In this document: piece by piece, positions 1-8,341 of the stretch
How the letters are laid out: each line of letters begins with the position of its first letter
Position numbering within the stretch: the stretch's first letter is position 1
Assembly (NCBI RefSeq): GCF_022321485.1
Contig: NZ_JAKOGG010000005.1
Location: 186,001-250,000 of the forward strand
From: Shewanella electrica
GTDB lineage: Bacteria > Pseudomonadota > Gammaproteobacteria > Enterobacterales > Shewanellaceae
DNA: 64,000 nucleotides
Direction of reading: 5' to 3'
Notes under the pieces: model-generated
Databases searched by the model: none
What the model was told of the DNA's origin: nothing
The model's input: only the letters and a program-made list of their open reading frames with translations
Position numbers and translations under genes: made by a program

Positions 1-941
1 TTATTGAGTGCCCGTGGTTTAGCATCAGCGGCGCCGGTTTCTTTCTTCATCTCCGTGGTAGCGAAGAAGATAGAACGCAGCGCGGCAGATTCTGGCGTCA
101 TGACCAACTCGCCAAAATAACGCGATTCAGTCGCTAAGCCTGCGGCCATGCCCTCATCGGCACCGATACGCACGGTTTCGATGATCCGCAGCGGCGCGGG
201 ATAATTGCCTTTGGTTTTGCGCTCAACTTGTTTGAGTGCTTGGTCGAACAAAATATTGCGGCCGACGTGGCTGGTTTCTAACGCCAGCTCCTGCATATTG
301 CGTTTACGTGGCTTACGGCTTTTGCCAGATTGCACCAGCTTGATGGCCGCTTCTAACAAAATGGTGTTAGGCACTACATCGTCAACTAGCCCCAGTTTCA
401 GCGCCTGTTTCGGGCGTAACTGTTTGCCGGTGAGCATCATGTCTAACGCTTTGGCGATGCCGATCAATTTTGGCAAACGTTGGGTGCCGCCACTGCCGGG
501 CAACAACCCGAGTTGCACTTCGGGCAAGCCCAATTGGGTTTTGGCATCATCGCTACAGACCCGTTTATGGCACGCCAGCGCCAACTCTAAACCGCCGCCC
601 AAGCAGGCACCATGAATCGCCGCCACTACCGGCATCGGCAGTGCTTCTAACTCGGCAAAAACTTTATGGCCTGCGGCTGACAGTTCACTGGCTTTTTCGC
701 TGGTATCACAGGCATCCAGCATGGAGATGTCAGCGCCGGCGACGAACGAGTCTTTTTTGCCGGAGATCACTACCAAGCCTTTAATGCTGCTGTCGTTGCG
801 GATCTCGGCCAGCAGTTCAGTCATCTGTGGCACAAACTCGGCTTTGAGCGTGTTCATGCTCTCGCCGGGCACATCCATCGTCAGCAAGGCGATACCGTCT
901 TCGCGGCGGGTTAAGCTAAATGTGTTGGTTGAGGTCGTCAT
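1..941 (-). CDS. fadJ: Fatty acid oxidation complex alpha subunit FadJ, N-terminal part (cut by window edge)
   Basis: Bifunctional enoyl-CoA hydratase / 3-hydroxyacyl-CoA dehydrogenase of beta-oxidation, working with FadI. About 313 residues are visible, beginning MTTSTNTFSLTRREDGIALL, which is the crotonase-fold hydratase half. The oxyanion-hole and catalytic region reads ACLGGGLELALACHKR, followed by LPEVQLGLLPGSGGTQRLP, which carries the second catalytic glutamate typical of the family. The dehydrogenase half lies beyond base 1. The ATG lies one base after the fadI stop codon, so the two are co-transcribed and probably translationally coupled. FadJ rather than FadB is inferred from the fadI-fadJ order and the FadI type of the partner. 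Confidence 0.93.
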   Translation of the reverse strand, partial: MTTSTNTFSLTRREDGIALLTMDVPGESMNTLKAEFVPQMTELLAEIRNDSSIKGLVVISGKKDSFVAGADISMLDACDTSEKASELSAAGHKVFAELEALPMPVVAAIHGACLGGGLELALACHKRVCSDDAKTQLGLPEVQLGLLPGSGGTQRLPKLIGIAKALDMMLTGKQLRPKQALKLGLVDDVVPNTILLEAAIKLVQSGKSRKPRKRNMQELALETSHVGRNILFDQALKQVERKTKGNYPAPLRIIETVRIGADEGMAAGLATESRYFGELVMTPESAALRSIFFATTEMKKETGAADAKPRALN

Positions 942-942
942 A

Positions 943-2253
943 TTACTCCACCTCCAAAATCATCGCGGTGCCAAGACCACCAGCCGCACAGGCGGTGGTC
1001 AGTGCTGTGCCGCCGCCACGGCGTTTCAATTCGTGACACACTTGAGTGATCAGGCGCGTGCCGGTCGCCGCAAATGGATGGCCGTAAGCCAAGGAACCAC
1101 CGAGCACGTTAAATTTGTCCATATCGATATCGCCAATGGCGCGCGATTGCCCCAGTTGCTCGGCGGCGAATTTTTTCGAGCCGAACATCTTAATATTGGC
1201 TAGCGTTTGCGCCGCAAAGGCCTCGTGCATCTCAATCAAGTCGAGATCTTCCAGTTGCATGCCGGCGCGTTTCAGCGCTAATGGCGTGGCGTAAGATGGC
1301 CCCATCAGCATGTCTTGCCACACATCGATGGCGGTAAAGGCATAACTTTTGATGTAACCAATCGGCTGATAACCGAGCGCTTTGGCTTTGCCTTCGCTCA
1401 TCATCAACACCGCTGAGGCACCATCGGTGAGCGGCGTACTGGTCGCGGCGGTAACTGAGCCGTGTTTACGGTCAAACACCGGTTTGAGCTTGGCGTATGA
1501 TTCCAGCGTGGAGTTGTCACGAATATTGTTATCGCGCTCGATAAACCCTTTGTACGGCGGCACATGCGCCACCATCACTTCCTGCTTGAGCTTGCCTTCG
1601 CTCCAGCTTTTGCTCGCCAGCGTGTGCGACCGATGCGCTAATGCATCTTGGTCAGCACGGCTGATGTTGTGGGTTTTCGCCATCTGCTCGGCGGTTTGCC
1701 CCATCGACAAGCCAGTGGAGTATTCAGCTACCGCAGGTGGTACGGGCAGCAGATCTTTCGGGCGAATGCTGCTGATAATTTTCAACCGTTGTGACAGGCT
1801 GCGCGCCTTGCTCAAATCCAGCAACGCAATCGCCAGCTTTTTACTTACACCTACTGGCAATAACGAAGACGAGTCAGCGCCACCGGCAATGCCGATATCA
1901 ATATTGCCGCACATGATCGCTTCGGCCACGTTAACGGTCGATTGGAAACTGGTCGCGCAAGCGCGGGTCACGCTGTAAGCATCGGTGCTCACTTGCATGC
2001 CGGTGCCGAGCACGATTTCACGCGCAATATTGGGCGCGGCAGGCATCTGCACCACTTGACCATAAACCAGCTGTTCAATCATGGCAGGGTTGAGTTCGCA
2101 ACGTTGCAGTAGCTCTGCTACCACCATTTTGCCTAAGTCGAGCGCTGACATGCCGTGGTAGGCCGTCGCTTGGCGGGCAAACGGTGTGCGTAAACCGGCC
2201 ACAATGGCAATACGTTCGCCGCGCGCGTTGGTTACCTGTTGTTTGTCACTCAT
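943..2253 (-). CDS. fadI: 3-ketoacyl-CoA thiolase FadI (beta subunit)
   Basis: Catalyses the thiolytic last step of beta-oxidation, releasing acetyl-CoA. The protein is 436 aa from [21 protein letters not shown] longer in-frame start exists 42 bases upstream, but the MSDK start matches the family and has an AAGGA ribosome site eight bases before it. The nucleophilic cysteine is near residue 99 in the context RACATSFQS. The C-terminal thiolase signatures are GHPFAATG (catalytic His) and TACAAGGLG (second Cys). It overlaps no neighbour and is followed after one base by fadJ. Candidate FadR-like and PsrA-like operators lie about 80-150 bases upstream. Confidence 0.95.
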   Translation of the reverse strand: MSDKQQVTNARGERIAIVAGLRTPFARQATAYHGMSALDLGKMVVAELLQRCELNPAMIEQLVYGQVVQMPAAPNIAREIVLGTGMQVSTDAYSVTRACATSFQSTVNVAEAIMCGNIDIGIAGGADSSSLLPVGVSKKLAIALLDLSKARSLSQRLKIISSIRPKDLLPVPPAVAEYSTGLSMGQTAEQMAKTHNISRADQDALAHRSHTLASKSWSEGKLKQEVMVAHVPPYKGFIERDNNIRDNSTLESYAKLKPVFDRKHGSVTAATSTPLTDGASAVLMMSEGKAKALGYQPIGYIKSYAFTAIDVWQDMLMGPSYATPLALKRAGMQLEDLDLIEMHEAFAAQTLANIKMFGSKKFAAEQLGQSRAIGDIDMDKFNVLGGSLAYGHPFAATGTRLITQVCHELKRRGGGTALTTACAAGGLGTAMILEVE

Positions 2254-2335
2254 TCGTTGTCCTTCTCCACTGAGTGTTCCCGGTTTGAGGAACAAGTGAA
2301 TCTATGCGATGCATCGATGGCCGCGACGCGTCTAT

Positions 2336-2352
2336 AACAGGTCTGACCATCA
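2336..2352. promoter_or_regulatory. FadR-like operator upstream of fadI
   Basis: The 17-mer AACAGGTCTGACCATCA contains GGTCTGACCA, nearly the full core of the gammaproteobacterial FadR operator (TGGTCNGACCA). It lies about 83 bases upstream of the fadI ATG, where repression of fadIJ would make sense. The match is seen in the sequence; the function is inferred. Confidence 0.5.
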
Positions 2353-2389
2353 AACTGTGAGCTGATTCTAGCTTTTTATTAATAGGTTT

Positions 2390-2403
2390 TAAACAGTCGT
2401 TTA
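2390..2403. promoter_or_regulatory. PsrA-like inverted repeat upstream of fadI
   Basis: TAAACAGTCGTTTA is a 5-bp inverted repeat around a 4-base spacer. It fits the AAAC-N(2-4)-GTTT form described for PsrA, a fatty-acid-sensing TetR-type regulator known in Pseudomonas and Shewanella. It lies about 140 bases before fadI, next to the FadR-like site. Function is inferred. Confidence 0.35.
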
Positions 2404-2795
2404 GATTTTTTGATGAGCAATTAGTCGACAGTCAGCATAAGTTGATGAAATTAAAAATCACTTAAGCTGTCGAAGCCTACAATGCCCGCCAGTAAAGGCA
2501 TGTAAAAGCACCCGCTATATGGACGTGATAAGTTTGGCTTTGGTTCCCTTAGACATCTGCGCGCCAGTGCAATATGGTACAGAGTCTGGAATCACAATCA
2601 CGCCGCGCCTATGTGCTATCTAGCGCCAAAATACAATGGCAATTTGGCGGCCATAGACGGGTGTTAAACCCGACGAGATTCCTGAAAAAAGTTTAACTTT
2701 TAATTTAAAGTGTTTTGTACTTCAATCGGCTAACGCAAGGCACAGTAACATGATTTCGAGCTGCGATGCTCGTCCAATGCAAGAGAATAATTCAT
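2404..2795. other. Intergenic region between fadI and the moxR operon
   Basis: No convincing gene is seen on either strand. The stretch presumably holds the divergent promoters of fadIJ and moxR. A small hairpin (CGGGT-gttaa-ACCCG, 2658-2672) is present, but without a T run, so it is not called a terminator. The bases just before moxR are AT-rich, but no clear -35/-10 pair stands out. Confidence 0.5.
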
Positions 2796-3752
2796 ATGCC
2801 ACTCAGCAGTTTTCATGCGCTTAGACGCTATCTCGATAAAGTTATTTTGGGGCAACCCACGCTCACCGAAAACCTGTTAATCGCCCTGATTGCCGATGGT
2901 CACTTATTAGTGGAAGGCCCTCCAGGTTTAGCAAAAACCCGCGCAGTAAAAGCGCTGTGTGATGGCATTGAAGGTGATTTTCACCGTATCCAATTTACCC
3001 CAGACTTGCTGCCCGCCGATTTGACCGGTACCGATATTTACCGTGCGCAAACCGGTACTTTTGAGTTTGAAGCTGGCCCCATATTTCACAACTTGATTCT
3101 GGCCGATGAGATCAACCGCGCCCCAGCCAAAGTGCAATCGGCGCTGTTGGAAGCGATGGCCGAAGGCCAAGTCACCGTAGGTAAACACTCCTACAAGTTG
3201 CCCGAGCTGTTCTTGGTCATGGCCACACAAAACCCGCTGGAAAACGAAGGCACCTATCCGCTGCCCGAAGCCCAGTTAGACCGTTTCTTAATGCACTTGA
3301 ACTTGGATTATCCATCGGCAGAAACTGAGCTGGAAATCATGCGCCTGTCGCGCACTGAAGCCAAAACCAAGCAGATTGAACGCATCACGCCCATTCCACA
3401 GACAGAAGTATTCTCCGCCCGTAAGCAAGCGTTGGAGATCTATCTGGCCGAGCCGCTGGAACGCTACATTGTTGATATCATCAGCGCCACCCGTCAGCCG
3501 CAGCGCGTAAGCGACAAGCTGGCGAAATGGTTGGAATACGGCGTCAGCCCGCGCGCCACCCAATCGATTGAACGCTGCGCCCGCGCCCGTGCTTGGTTGA
3601 AGGAACGTGATTTTGTCGCGCCAGAAGATATTCAAGCCGTGGTGCCAAACGTGTTGCGCCATCGTTTACTACTGAGCTATCAAGCACAAGCGGAAGGCAT
3701 CAGCCGTGATGAAGTGATCAACCATATTCTTAGTCAGGTGGCCGTGCCCTAA
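2796..3752 (+). CDS. MoxR-family AAA+ ATPase
   Basis: AAA+ ATPase of the MoxR family, thought to act as a chaperone for assembly of von Willebrand A (VWA) domain proteins. The protein is 318 aa from MPLSSFHALRRYLDKVILGQ; an upstream in-frame ATG at 2766 adds ten residues that do not resemble the family. Walker A is GPPGLAKTR near residue 40. Walker B is LILADEINRAPAKVQSALLEAM near residue 100. Sensor 1 is ATQNPLENEGTYPLPEAQLDRF, all diagnostic of MoxR. It is the first gene of a six-gene operon with the Bat aerotolerance layout, and its stop overlaps the next ATG by one base. Family assignment is certain; the precise client is inferred from the neighbours. Confidence 0.93.
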   Translation: MPLSSFHALRRYLDKVILGQPTLTENLLIALIADGHLLVEGPPGLAKTRAVKALCDGIEGDFHRIQFTPDLLPADLTGTDIYRAQTGTFEFEAGPIFHNLILADEINRAPAKVQSALLEAMAEGQVTVGKHSYKLPELFLVMATQNPLENEGTYPLPEAQLDRFLMHLNLDYPSAETELEIMRLSRTEAKTKQIERITPIPQTEVFSARKQALEIYLAEPLERYIVDIISATRQPQRVSDKLAKWLEYGVSPRATQSIERCARARAWLKERDFVAPEDIQAVVPNVLRHRLLLSYQAQAEGISRDEVINHILSQVAVP

Positions 3753-4687
3753 TGAATGCAGCAATCAATGAACGACTGCCGCAGTTTGCTGATGGTGTTC
3801 ATCTGACCGAAGCCGAATTGTTAGCCTGCCGCGGCTTAGCGCGCGCCCTGCCCGACCGTAAAGCACGGGCTCGGGCGGCGATGTCTGGCCATCGCAGCAG
3901 CTTGATTAAAGGCCGTGGCATGGAGTTTGCCGAAGTGCGGCATTACCAGCAAGGCGATGATATTCGTACCATCGACTGGCGCGTAACCGCCCGTACCGGC
4001 AAAGCACACACCAAACTGTTTGTGGAAGAGCGTGAACGGCCGGTATTGCTGTTAGTCGATTTGAAACACAGCCTCTATTTCGGCTCCACCTTATTGCTGC
4101 AAGCCGTGCAAGCGGCACACTTAGCCGCCACCTTGGGCTGGAATGCCATTCAACAAGGTGACCGTTTAGGTGCCTTGATTGTGTCCGACAAACAGCAGCG
4201 CGAACTCAAACCTCGCGCCCGCGACAACGGCATTCTGGCGCTGATTTCTGCGCTCACCAGTGTGCACAACGCCCAGCTCAACCACCCTAACAGTCAACCG
4301 CCTGAGCAGTTGATGGCGCACAGCTGCCGCCAACTGGCCCGTATCGCCAAACCGGGTTCGCTGGTGTGGATTATCACCGACGGTCTCGGCTTTGGTGATG
4401 ATTGTTTGCAAGCGCTAACCACCATTAAACGCCATAGCGATATTGCCGCCTTTGTGGTGTCTGATCCGCTGCGCACCGGCGAGTTGAGCTTGCCCAAGCG
4501 CTTTGCCCTACCAGTGAAAGACAATGGCCAATCGCTGTTATTAGATCGCCACAGCTATGATGCATGGCGCGATCGGCAACAACAGCAGATGCAACAGTTT
4601 GAGCTGATGATGCAATCGTTAGGCGCGACAGTACGCCGCATTGATGCGGGTATTAACCTTAATCAACAACTGAATTTGTTACGATGA
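3752..4687 (+). CDS. DUF58 domain protein of the moxR-bat operon
   Basis: Protein of 311 aa with the DUF58 signature: GRGMEFAEVRHYQQGDDIRTIDWRVTARTGKAHTKLF near residues 53-90, then a VWA-like Rossmann fold (LLLVDLKHSLYFGS, then LVWIITDGLGFGDD). DUF58 proteins are almost always encoded next to MoxR ATPases, as here, but their biochemical function is not established. The start codon overlaps the moxR stop by one base, and the last four bases overlap the next gene, so translational coupling is likely. No signal peptide is seen, so a cytoplasmic location is likely. Confidence 0.9.
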   Translation: MNAAINERLPQFADGVHLTEAELLACRGLARALPDRKARARAAMSGHRSSLIKGRGMEFAEVRHYQQGDDIRTIDWRVTARTGKAHTKLFVEERERPVLLLVDLKHSLYFGSTLLLQAVQAAHLAATLGWNAIQQGDRLGALIVSDKQQRELKPRARDNGILALISALTSVHNAQLNHPNSQPPEQLMAHSCRQLARIAKPGSLVWIITDGLGFGDDCLQALTTIKRHSDIAAFVVSDPLRTGELSLPKRFALPVKDNGQSLLLDRHSYDAWRDRQQQQMQQFELMMQSLGATVRRIDAGINLNQQLNLLR

Positions 4688-5277
4688 GTGTGAGTTCTCC
4701 CTCTGCTAATCCTGCCCTCAGTGGCATGCAAGATATTCAGCTACCCGCCGACATCGGCTGGTGGCCGTTAGCGCCCGGTTGGTGGGCGTTGATCGTGGTG
4801 GCGTTGCTGCTGCTGATTATCGCTATCGTCTGGTCAATCCGAGTTTTACGCCGTCGCCGTCAGCATGCGGCCGCAGCGAAATCGGCGTTGCAGATGCTGC
4901 AACAGCTGGACAGCCAAGAGCCACAACTGGCGGTACACGTGAGTGCGCTACTCAAGCGCACCGCCATCAGTTACGGTGACCGCCAACAAGTGGCAGCATT
5001 AACTGACGACGCGTGGTATCGCTACTTAGATGCGGTATTGCCCGCCGCCGAACGCGGCCAATTTGCTGAGCTGCTGGCAAACCGCTATCGCCGTCCCGGC
5101 AGTGAAGTGGATGGCAGCACACTGATCGCCTTGTGCCACCGCTGGCTCAAACATGCGCCAGCGTATTACCAACAACCGTTGGCACAACGCATGGCGCAGG
5201 CGAGCAGTGAGTCAGCCGCGATGAATGCCACCAATCAAGCCAACAGCGATGCTGCCGCTAAGGAGGCCACATGCTGA
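4684..5277 (+). CDS. DUF4381 membrane protein of the moxR-bat operon
   Basis: Protein of 197 aa with one membrane segment near residues 33-55 (ALIVVALLLLIIAIVWSIRVL). A basic RRRRQ patch follows, then a soluble domain of about 120 residues containing the DUF4381-type stretch around SALLKRTAISYGDRQQVAALTDDAWYRYLD. The likely topology is a short periplasmic N-terminus and a cytoplasmic C-terminal domain. It overlaps both neighbours (4 bases upstream, 7 downstream). Its function is unknown; genes of this type sit between DUF58 and VWA genes in Bat-like operons. Confidence 0.85.
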   Translation: MSVSSPSANPALSGMQDIQLPADIGWWPLAPGWWALIVVALLLLIIAIVWSIRVLRRRRQHAAAAKSALQMLQQLDSQEPQLAVHVSALLKRTAISYGDRQQVAALTDDAWYRYLDAVLPAAERGQFAELLANRYRRPGSEVDGSTLIALCHRWLKHAPAYYQQPLAQRMAQASSESAAMNATNQANSDAAAKEATC

Positions 5278-6257
5278 CCTTAGCTTGGCCTTGGTTGCTG
5301 ATCTTACTGCCGCTGCCGTTGATTATTCGCCGTAAGCCGAAAAAACTGGCGGGCGGCCAACTGCATCTGCCCGGTGTGGCGGGTTACGCCGGTAACGCCA
5401 GCCACACACAGCAGAGCAAACGGCCGTGGTTATTGTGGCTGCTGTGGTGTTTGGCGGTTATCGCCATTGCCCGCCCACAATGGTTGGGTGATCCGATTGA
5501 GCTGCCGACCAAAGGCCGCGACTTGATGGTGGCGGTGGATCTATCTGGCAGTATGCAGATTGAAGATATGGTGCTAGATAACAAAACCGTGGATCGCTTT
5601 ACCGTGATCCAAAACGTGGTGAGCGACTTTATCGAGCGCCGCGCCGGTGACCGTATCGGCTTAATCCTGTTTGGCGATGCCGCTTATCTGCAAGCCCCGC
5701 TAACGCAAGACCGCCGCTCGGTAGCGCAGTATCTCAAAGAAGCGCAAATCGGCTTAGTCGGTAAACAAACCGCCATCGGTGATGCCATCGCGCTCGGGGT
5801 AAAACGCTTTGACCAGATGGAAAAAAGCAATCGCGTGTTGATTTTGCTGACTGACGGCTCAAACAACACCGGCCGTATCTCACCCGATCAAGCCAGTGCC
5901 ATTGCCGCTAAACGCAATGTCACCATTTACACCATTGGTATTGGTGCCGATGTGATGGAACAACGCACCCTGTTTGGTGTGCAGCGGGTTAACCCATCGG
6001 CCGACTTGGACGAAGAGCAACTCAAACGCATTGCCGACACCACCCACGGCCGTTATTTCCGCGCTCGTAATCCAAAAGATTTAGCAGCCATTTACCAAGA
6101 GATTGATAAGTTGGAACCTATCAGCCGCGATCCACTCAGCTATCGGCCACAGTCAGAACTGTTCTACTGGCCGCTCGGCATCGCCTTGTTATTGCTGATG
6201 TTACAAGGATTAGCCAGCATGCTACCCGCCTCTGCGCGTTTAGGGAGTCGCTCATGA
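5271..6257 (+). CDS. batA: VWA domain membrane protein, BatA-like
   Basis: Protein of 328 aa. It starts with a membrane helix (LAWPWLLILLPLPLII), has a second near residues 45-65, and ends with a third near the C-terminus (FYWPLGIALLLLMLQGLASML). Between them is a VWA domain with an intact metal-ion-dependent adhesion site: DLSGSM near residue 90, a threonine in the TAIGDAI loop, and LTDGSNNTG. This is the BatA arrangement, with the VWA domain in the periplasm. An AAGGAGG-type ribosome site lies inside the preceding gene. Bat proteins were linked to aerotolerance in Bacteroides; the role here is inferred from operon content. Confidence 0.85.
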   Translation: MLTLAWPWLLILLPLPLIIRRKPKKLAGGQLHLPGVAGYAGNASHTQQSKRPWLLWLLWCLAVIAIARPQWLGDPIELPTKGRDLMVAVDLSGSMQIEDMVLDNKTVDRFTVIQNVVSDFIERRAGDRIGLILFGDAAYLQAPLTQDRRSVAQYLKEAQIGLVGKQTAIGDAIALGVKRFDQMEKSNRVLILLTDGSNNTGRISPDQASAIAAKRNVTIYTIGIGADVMEQRTLFGVQRVNPSADLDEEQLKRIADTTHGRYFRARNPKDLAAIYQEIDKLEPISRDPLSYRPQSELFYWPLGIALLLLMLQGLASMLPASARLGSRS

Positions 6258-8341
6258 GTTTGCATTTTATGCGCCCTGAATGGTTTTGGGCACTGATCCC
6301 GCTGGCACTGCTGCTGTACTTTTTCGCCAAGAAAAACCCAGCACAATCCAGCTGGAACCGGTATATCGCACCGCATCTGGCCGCCAATCTGATTGACGAT
6401 GGTGTTGCCGAAAAGCGCTCGCATCTGCCGTGGCTGGCCGCCAGCTGTCTGGTCGCTATTGTTGCACTGTCAGGCCCGGCGCTGTTTCAAAAACCGCTGC
6501 CCGTATTTGCCAGCAGCGAAGGCCGCGTGTTACTGATGGATATGTCGTTGTCGATGTATGCCACCGATGTCACCCCCAATCGGCTGACCCAAGCGCGCTT
6601 TCGTGCCACCGATCTGTTGAAAGGGCTAAAAGATGGTGAAACGGGCCTGATTGCCTACGCCGGAGATGCGTTTGTGATCAGCCCGCTAACTCGTGACAGC
6701 AACACCTTACTCAACCTGTTGCCGACCTTAAGCCCTGACATCATGCCAGTGCTCGGCTCTAATCTCCCCAAAGCCATCGACAAAGCCAAAGAGTTGTTGG
6801 CGCAAGGCGGCCATATCAAAGGCGACATCATACTGGTCACCGATGGTGTGAATACTGATCAACTTAATGCCGCAGAGTCCGCCTTAGCAGGCAGCCAATA
6901 CCACTTAGATATTTTGGCAGTTGGCACCGCTCAAGGCGCGCCAATCAAGTTGCCTAACGGCCAACTGATGCGTGACAGCAAAAATGATCTGGTGGTGCCC
7001 AACACCGATTTTAGTCAGCTCAACAAACTCGCCAACGCTACTGGCGGCCGCTTATTCCCGTACAGTAATGACGGCAGTGACCTAAACAAACTGCGCACTT
7101 GGCTTGAACAAGGCGATAAAGCCGCAGGCGCGGCAGCCACCTCGTTGGCAGGTGATACTTGGATTGATCTGGGACCCTATCTGGCGCTGCTGTTATTGCT
7201 ACCGCTGTTATTAGCATTTCGTGTCGGCCTACCGCTAATGGCGCTGCTGTTACTGCCATTAACACTAGGGCTGGTCCCCAAACCTGCCCAAGCCAACACT
7301 TGGGATGATTTGTGGCAAACCAAAAACCAGCAAGGCGCGCAGGCGTTTAATCAAGGTGATTACAGCAATGCCGCCGAGCAGTTTGAAGATAGTGCATGGC
7401 AAGGTGCGGCAAAATATAAAGCCGGTGATTACCAAGGCGCGTTGGATGCGTTTGAGCATGATAAATCCGCCCAAGGTTACTACAACCAAGGCAATGCGTT
7501 GATGCAGTTAGGTAAATACGATGAAGCTGCCAAACGCTACAACCAAGCGCTGGCGCAAGACCCGAATATGCCGGAAGCTAAGGTCAACCAAAAACTCGCT
7601 GAACAGTTGGCTAAGCAGCAAAAACAACAGCAGCAAAACGGTCAAGATGGCAAGGACGGTGATAAAGGCCAAAATGGCAAAGACAACCAAGACGGCCAAA
7701 ACAACCAAGACCAGCAGGACAAGGACCAGCAAAACGCTGGTGATGATCAGCAGCAAAACAGCGATCAATCGCAGCAAGGTGATAAACAATCGGGCCAAGA
7801 TGGACAGCAGAACCAGCAGAACCAGCAGAACCAGCAGAACCAAGATGGTAAAAATGGTCAGCAAGGTCAGCAAGGTCAGCAAGGCGACGATAAATCATCC
7901 GAGCAGCAGGACGGTGCTAATCAGCAGCAACAGGCGCAGCAATCAAACGATAGCGCAAACGACGAGTCTCAACAGCAGCAACAAGCCTCAGCGACCAATC
8001 AAGCTGATGATGCCACCGGCGATGAGCAACAACCAGCGCCACAGATGCAAGCACAGCCTGAAGCTGGTGAGCAGCAAGCAGCAAACGGCGACGACCAAGC
8101 CCAAGCAACCGCCAGCAGCGCAGCAGAGACTAACCCAGCCCCCGACGCTAACGAGCAAAATCCGGATGCGGGTACGGTGCAAGCTAAACAGATTAGCCCT
8201 GACGACCTGCCAGAAGATATGCGCCGTGCACTCAAAGCCGTGGTAGACGATCCATCCGCTCTGCTGCGCAATAAAATGGAATTGGAATATCAACAACGCC
8301 GTCAACGCGGCCAGTTACCCAAGGAACAACAACAGTGGTAA
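6254..8341 (+). CDS. VWA-TPR fusion protein, BatB/BatC-like, with long Q/N/D-rich tail
   Basis: Protein of 695 aa that appears to join BatB and BatC. Residues 1-80 hold two membrane helices. Residues 90-270 form a VWA domain with MIDAS DMSLSM and VTDGVNTDQ. Two further helices lie near 300-345. TPR repeats follow near 360-450 (QGAQAFNQGDYSNAAEQFEDSAWQ, then YYNQGNALMQLGKYDEAAKRYNQAL). After that come about 200 residues dominated by Gln, Asn, Asp and Gly. A short conserved end (PDDLPEDMRRALKAVVDDPSALLRNKMELEYQQR) closes the protein. The tail is encoded partly by short tandem repeats and may vary in length between strains. It overlaps batA and batD. Confidence 0.85.
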   Translation: MSLHFMRPEWFWALIPLALLLYFFAKKNPAQSSWNRYIAPHLAANLIDDGVAEKRSHLPWLAASCLVAIVALSGPALFQKPLPVFASSEGRVLLMDMSLSMYATDVTPNRLTQARFRATDLLKGLKDGETGLIAYAGDAFVISPLTRDSNTLLNLLPTLSPDIMPVLGSNLPKAIDKAKELLAQGGHIKGDIILVTDGVNTDQLNAAESALAGSQYHLDILAVGTAQGAPIKLPNGQLMRDSKNDLVVPNTDFSQLNKLANATGGRLFPYSNDGSDLNKLRTWLEQGDKAAGAAATSLAGDTWIDLGPYLALLLLLPLLLAFRVGLPLMALLLLPLTLGLVPKPAQANTWDDLWQTKNQQGAQAFNQGDYSNAAEQFEDSAWQGAAKYKAGDYQGALDAFEHDKSAQGYYNQGNALMQLGKYDEAAKRYNQALAQDPNMPEAKVNQKLAEQLAKQQKQQQQNGQDGKDGDKGQNGKDNQDGQNNQDQQDKDQQNAGDDQQQNSDQSQQGDKQSGQDGQQNQQNQQNQQNQDGKNGQQGQQGQQGDDKSSEQQDGANQQQQAQQSNDSANDESQQQQQASATNQADDATGDEQQPAPQMQAQPEAGEQQAANGDDQAQATASSAAETNPAPDANEQNPDAGTVQAKQISPDDLPEDMRRALKAVVDDPSALLRNKMELEYQQRRQRGQLPKEQQQW
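7804..7884 (+). repeat. Short in-frame tandem repeats inside the BatB/C tail
   Basis: Two adjacent tandem arrays of 9-base units: AACCAGCAG-type units encoding NQQ, about four copies, then GGTCAGCAA-type units encoding GQQ, about three copies. Because the unit is a multiple of three, gain or loss of units would change tail length without shifting the frame. Confidence 0.85.

Noticed and set aside
7508-8271. Long minus-strand and shifted frames under the BatB/C tail
   Set aside because: Leucine/valine- or serine/threonine-rich antisense and frameshifted readings of a Q/N/D-rich repetitive region; shadow frames only.
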